Below are positions 6,633 through 9,422 of a DNA stretch of 9,422 nt, piece by piece (the stretch's first letter is position 1; each line of letters opens with the position of its first letter). This stretch comes from Gammaproteobacteria bacterium. Its GTDB lineage: Bacteria; Pseudomonadota; Gammaproteobacteria; S012-40. The notes under the pieces are model-generated. The model worked only from the letters and a program-made list of their open reading frames with translations, did not search any database and was not told where the DNA came from. A program made the position numbers and the translations under genes. Where the stretch lies: positions 1 through 9,422 of the forward strand of contig JAOUGF010000053.1 in assembly GCA_029857925.1 (NCBI GenBank). The letters run 5' to 3'.

Positions 6633-7919
6633 ATGGCTGAAGATACGCATGGTAAAGGTAACAGTGGCGACAAGCTGCTTTACTGTTCCTTTTGCGGTAA
6701 GAGTCAGCACGAAGTGCGGAAACTCATCGCAGGGCCCTCGGTTTTTGTGTGTGACGAGTGCGTAGAACTCTGCAACGATATTATTCGTGAAGAGGTGCAG
6801 GAAAAGGCGCCTTCTATACATGGTCGGCAATTGCCCACGCCACGCGAAATTAAAGGTGTGTTAGATCAGTATGTGATTGGCCAGGATCGCGCCAAAAAGA
6901 TTTTATCGGTAGCGGTGTACAATCATTATAAGCGTCTAGACGCCGGCCAACGCCGCGGTAAAGATGAAGTCGAATTGTCCAAGAGCAATATCTTGTTGCT
7001 TGGCCCGACCGGGTCCGGCAAGACCTTGCTCGCTGAATCCTTGGCGCGCCTGTTAAACGTGCCGTTTACGATCGCCGACGCCACCACGTTAACGGAAGCG
7101 GGCTATGTCGGCGAAGATGTCGAAAATATCATCCAGAAATTGCTGCAAAAATGCGATTATGACGTCGAAAAGGCGCAGACCGGTATTGTGTACATCGACG
7201 AAATAGACAAAATTTCCCGCAAGGCCGATAATCCCTCGATTACACGCGATGTGTCGGGCGAAGGCGTGCAGCAAGCCTTATTGAAATTGATCGAAGGAAC
7301 GGTGGCGTCTGTACCGCCGCAAGGGGGCCGCAAGCACCCGCAACAAGAATTTTTGCAGGTGGACACCGCGAACATCTTGTTTATCTGTGGCGGCGCATTT
7401 TCGGGTTTGGAAAAGGTCATCCGCGATCGCACCGAAAAGACCGGCATCGGTTTCGCTGCCGAGGTACGCAGCAAAAATCACAAGATCCACGACGCGGAAG
7501 TACTGCATAAGGTCGGCCCTGAAGACCTCGTGCGCTACGGTTTGATCCCAGAGTTTGTGGGTCGCCTACCGGTCATCGCCACGTTGGATGAGTTGGATGA
7601 AAACGCGTTGGTGAGCGTCCTTACTGAACCCAAAAACGCGATCACCAAACAATACAATAAATTGTTTGAGATGGAAGGCTGCGAGTTGGAGTTCCGCAAC
7701 GACGCGTTGCTGGCGGTGGCGAAGCGCGCATTGGAACGACGCACCGGCGCGCGTGGTTTACGTTCCATCCTAGAGACCGTGTTGCTGGATATCATGTACG
7801 AGCTGCCGTCGATGAAAAACGTCAGCAAGGTCATTATCGACGAAGACGTCATCAATGGTAAAAGCGAACCGTTGATGATGTTTGAAACTAAAGAACAGAG
7901 TCGCGCCGCATCCGATTAG
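6633..7919 (+). CDS. clpX: ATP-dependent Clp protease ATP-binding subunit ClpX
   Basis: 428 residues, full length. The N-terminal zinc-binding domain has Cys18, Cys21, Cys40 and Cys43. The AAA+ module has Walker A GPTGSGKT (124-131), pore loop GYVG (158-161 region), Walker B IVYIDE (185-190), the RKH pore loop (233-235), arginine finger Arg311 (EFVGR) and sensor-2 Arg374 (TGARGL). The IGF loop that docks on ClpP is present at 272-274 (GIGFAAE), so a working ClpXP complex with the upstream ClpP is expected. It unfolds SsrA-tagged and other substrates using ATP in the cytoplasm. ATG 6633 is preceded by GAGGAG (6622-6627). It ends the compact part of the locus; a 945-base gap separates it from lon. 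Confidence 0.98.
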   Translation: MAEDTHGKGNSGDKLLYCSFCGKSQHEVRKLIAGPSVFVCDECVELCNDIIREEVQEKAPSIHGRQLPTPREIKGVLDQYVIGQDRAKKILSVAVYNHYKRLDAGQRRGKDEVELSKSNILLLGPTGSGKTLLAESLARLLNVPFTIADATTLTEAGYVGEDVENIIQKLLQKCDYDVEKAQTGIVYIDEIDKISRKADNPSITRDVSGEGVQQALLKLIEGTVASVPPQGGRKHPQQEFLQVDTANILFICGGAFSGLEKVIRDRTEKTGIGFAAEVRSKNHKIHDAEVLHKVGPEDLVRYGLIPEFVGRLPVIATLDELDENALVSVLTEPKNAITKQYNKLFEMEGCELEFRNDALLAVAKRALERRTGARGLRSILETVLLDIMYELPSMKNVSKVIIDEDVINGKSEPLMMFETKEQSRAASD

Positions 7920-7987
7920 TCTGCGGCACACACACAGACGCGGGCGGTTCTAAATTGCGCTACGCTGTTTGTTACTCATGTAGACTG

Positions 7988-8026
7988 CGCACTCTGGCAT
8001 AGCTGATAGCGCCGAGTGCGTTGTTT
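7988..8026 (+). terminator. Probable clpX terminator
   Basis: CGCACTC (7988-7994) and GGC (7996-7998) pair with GCC (8011-8013) and GAGTGCG (8014-8020), with one bulged T. The stem is followed by TTGTTT. The T tract is imperfect, so termination may be partial. It lies 68 bases after the clpX stop codon. Confidence 0.55.
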
Positions 8027-8056
8027 AAGAACCTGTGGCGCTAATAGCCGTGCCAA

Positions 8057-8206
8057 CAGCCTGTCGGACTTAGGACGGATCTACTGCGGAATTGACCATA
8101 TTTTCCGATCCTTTTCGCAAATAGCGACGTCAATTCGCGTCAAACGATCAAAAAATCTATCTCTAGTGGCTTTCCCTCGCTACGATCGCCTAAGTCCGGC
8201 AGGCTG
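8057..8206. repeat. Inverted-repeat element A in the clpX-lon gap
   Basis: CAGCCTGTCGGACTTAGG (8057-8074) is matched by CCTAAGTCCGGCAGGCTG (8189-8206) as an inverted repeat. Seventeen of 18 positions pair, and the odd one can be a G-U pair in RNA. Similarity continues inward imperfectly through the GATC/TAG motifs. The 114-base centre is not convincingly coding. A small non-autonomous element or a large RNA hairpin both fit. No transposase is present. Confidence 0.6.
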
Positions 8207-8328
8207 CGCGCCTCCGATAGGTTTGGCGACCGCCACCACGTCTCAGGCGAAGGTAGCCAGGCGCAGCTCCACTCCACTCGGTGTTATGTGTTATTGTTGC
8301 GCTCAGAAAAGTGCGCATCCGACCCTTT
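8207..8328. other. Spacer between inverted-repeat elements
   Basis: I see no promoter, RNA gene or convincing coding sequence here. A + strand open frame of 104 codons (8016-8330) crosses it. That frame starts inside the clpX terminator stem, has no ribosome binding site, runs through element A and has low-complexity composition, so I treat it as chance. Confidence 0.5.
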
Positions 8329-8566
8329 AACCTAGAAACGGCGGTTGACCGCTCCTACTCCATCTAACGATTAGAAACAAATAAAATATTCGTAAATTTT
8401 ACATACACCCAATGGGTGAGAGCGCTATGCCGCGGATTGCACGCTTTGCCGCACGCAGGGTGGCGTTGCAAATCTCGCTAAGGGTTGGCCATTGGCAGCG
8501 ATTTGCGCCTTGCTCTGCGCACGTGAAAGCGCACACTCCACCGCATCCAACCGCCGTTTCTAGGTT
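8329..8566. repeat. Inverted-repeat element B, MITE-like, with 19-base perfect ends
   Basis: AACCTAGAAACGGCGGTTG (8329-8347) is repeated exactly in inverted orientation at 8548-8566, bounding 238 bases. Inside are hairpins at 8406-8418 (CACCC-aat-GGGTG) and 8462-8509 (GGCG, CAAATC and GCT pairing across bulges). The left arm adjoins GCGGTTGACCGCTCCTAC (8341-8358), whose reverse complement reads like a bacterial REP unit (GTAGGAGCGG...CCGC). Flanks are TT on both sides, within CTTTAAC and GTTTTAA, so a short TA-rich target duplication is possible but not clear. No transposase is encoded, so it would depend on one elsewhere. Confidence 0.65.
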
Positions 8567-8689
8567 TTAAGCTGCTTTCATTGAGGGAATTGGTGGATAT
8601 GATTAACGCGATAACCACAATAATAAACGCGTATAATCTGATCTTGGGCGGGTTATACAATGATTTACCAAGATTTTCGCCTCGCTTCC
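8567..8689. other. AT-rich stretch before the lon promoter
   Basis: No gene is seen. A perfect TATAAT (8632-8637) occurs, but no acceptable -35 box lies 16-18 bases upstream (the candidates read GATAAC or CGATAA) and there is no extended -10. It is therefore a weak promoter candidate at best. Confidence 0.4.
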
Positions 8690-8719
8690 CTTGAACTTTG
8701 CTTCATTCACCTTCATATT
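8690..8719 (+). promoter_or_regulatory. lon promoter, heat-shock (sigma-32) type overlapping a sigma-70 type
   Basis: CTTGAAC (8690-8696) and CTTCATAT (8711-8718) are 14 bases apart. They match the sigma-32 pattern CTTGAAA/CCCCATNT at six of seven and six of eight positions. The same bases read as TTGAAC and CATATT with a 17-base spacer, four of six each for sigma-70. Transcription would start near 8725, leaving a leader of about 140 bases. Heat-shock control of lon is well established in E. coli, which supports the call. Confidence 0.5.
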
Positions 8720-8864
8720 GGAGATAACTCCACCGCGTTTCATGGCGGAACGTTTGCATTAACGGTACAGGTGTATGTGTGGAATTCGATGATTCAGTGC
8801 CATAACCTACAAACGACATCGTTAGCTAGGTATATGGTCCCTTTCTCCAAGCGAGGTATTATTA

Positions 8865-9422
8865 ATGGAGCAGAAAGACAAAACGTCTGAGGTAATCGCC
8901 GATCAACTCATCGTGATCCCGGTATTGCCGTTGCGTGACGTGGTCGTATATCCGCATATGGTCATCCCTTTATTTGTAGGGCGTGCTAAGTCCATCAAGG
9001 CCTTAGAGGCGGCGATGGAAGGGGATAAGCAAATATTGTTGGTGGCGCAGAAGAGCGCCTCGCAAGATGATCCCACCACTGATGATGTCTATCGTCTAGG
9101 TACGATCTCAAATATTTTACAGTTACTCAAACTCCCGGATGGCACGGTCAAAGTTTTGGTCGAAGGTACGGAACGCGCGAAGATTATTCATTTCATGGGT
9201 TCACAAGATTATTTCGCCGCGCAGGTTGCCCATGTGCGCGCCGGTGCGTTGGAAGAGCGTGAGACAGAGGTCTTGATGCGCTCTGTGCTGACGCAGTTTG
9301 ATCAATATGTGAAACTCAACAAAAAGATCCCGCCGGAAATCCTGACGTCGCTCGCCAGTATCGATGAGCCTGGTCGCTTAGCGGACACCATCGCAGCGCA
9401 CATGGCCCTGAAAATCGAAGAG
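8865..9422 (+). CDS. lon: ATP-dependent protease Lon, N-terminal part (cut by window end)
   Basis: 186 codons are present, about a quarter of the usual roughly 780, and the frame is still open at the window edge. The visible part is the substrate-binding LON domain. It begins with IPVLPLRDVVVYPHMVIPLF (from residue 18) and carries LLKLPDGTVKVLVEG, then the helical LNKKIPPEILTSL and ADTIAAHM segments, all very close to E. coli Lon as I remember it. The ATPase and Ser-Lys protease parts lie beyond the window. ATG 8865 has GAGGT (8853-8857) seven bases upstream. Lon degrades misfolded and short-lived regulatory proteins in the cytoplasm. Its promoter region is separated from clpX by repeat elements, so it is probably transcribed independently. 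Confidence 0.97.
   Translation, partial: MEQKDKTSEVIADQLIVIPVLPLRDVVVYPHMVIPLFVGRAKSIKALEAAMEGDKQILLVAQKSASQDDPTTDDVYRLGTISNILQLLKLPDGTVKVLVEGTERAKIIHFMGSQDYFAAQVAHVRAGALEERETEVLMRSVLTQFDQYVKLNKKIPPEILTSLASIDEPGRLADTIAAHMALKIEE

Noticed and set aside
8016..8330. 104-codon + strand open frame after clpX
   Set aside because: It begins within the terminator, has no ribosome binding site and runs through inverted-repeat element A; composition is not protein-like.
8660..8890. 76-codon + strand open frame overlapping the lon start
   Set aside because: It overlaps the lon promoter and start in another frame, has no ribosome binding site, and lon itself is unmistakable.

Overview
The window looks like chromosomal DNA of a gammaproteobacterium. 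The order tig-clpP-clpX-lon, all on the + strand, is the classic proteobacterial protein quality-control locus, and the ClpP, ClpX and Lon sequences are close to the enterobacterial ones as I remember them. The genus cannot be read from the sequence. The signalling genes upstream resemble the Legionella/Vibrio Lqs/CqsS type, so a member or neighbour of the Legionellales is possible but unproven.

Region 1 (1-507) holds no gene. It ends in a good sigma-70 promoter (411-440) and a leader that can fold over the ribosome binding site of the next gene. Region 2 (508-4187) is an accessory signalling module: a small hot-dog thioesterase resembling the enediyne-pathway enzymes (DynE7/CalE7/SgcE10), a strong intrinsic terminator, a membrane histidine kinase (7TM-like sensor, GAF-like region, LqsS/CqsS-like kinase core) and, overlapping it by 8 bases, a LqsR-like response regulator. 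The thioesterase gene is AT-rich (about 39% GC by hand count over 541-960, against about 51-58% in sampled lines of clpX). My inference is that the enzyme makes or edits an acyl compound and that the kinase and regulator sense a diffusible or membrane-borne cue. No ligand can be read from sequence.

Region 3 (about 4250-4377) is a tRNA-Leu(UAG) gene with a perfect TATAAT -10 box and an encoded CCA end. Region 4 (4473-7919) carries trigger factor, the ClpP peptidase and its ClpX unfoldase. Trigger factor folds chains leaving the ribosome, and ClpXP degrades tagged or failed proteins.

Region 5 (7920-8864) is an unusually long 945-base gap between clpX and lon. It contains a probable clpX terminator, two inverted-repeat elements (8057-8206, and 8329-8566 with perfect 19-base ends; the second looks like a MITE), and a heat-shock-type promoter before lon. 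Region 6 (8865-9422) is the first 186 codons of lon, cut by the window end.

The most notable content is the thioesterase/7TM-kinase/LqsR-like module, followed by the inverted-repeat elements in the clpX-lon gap.
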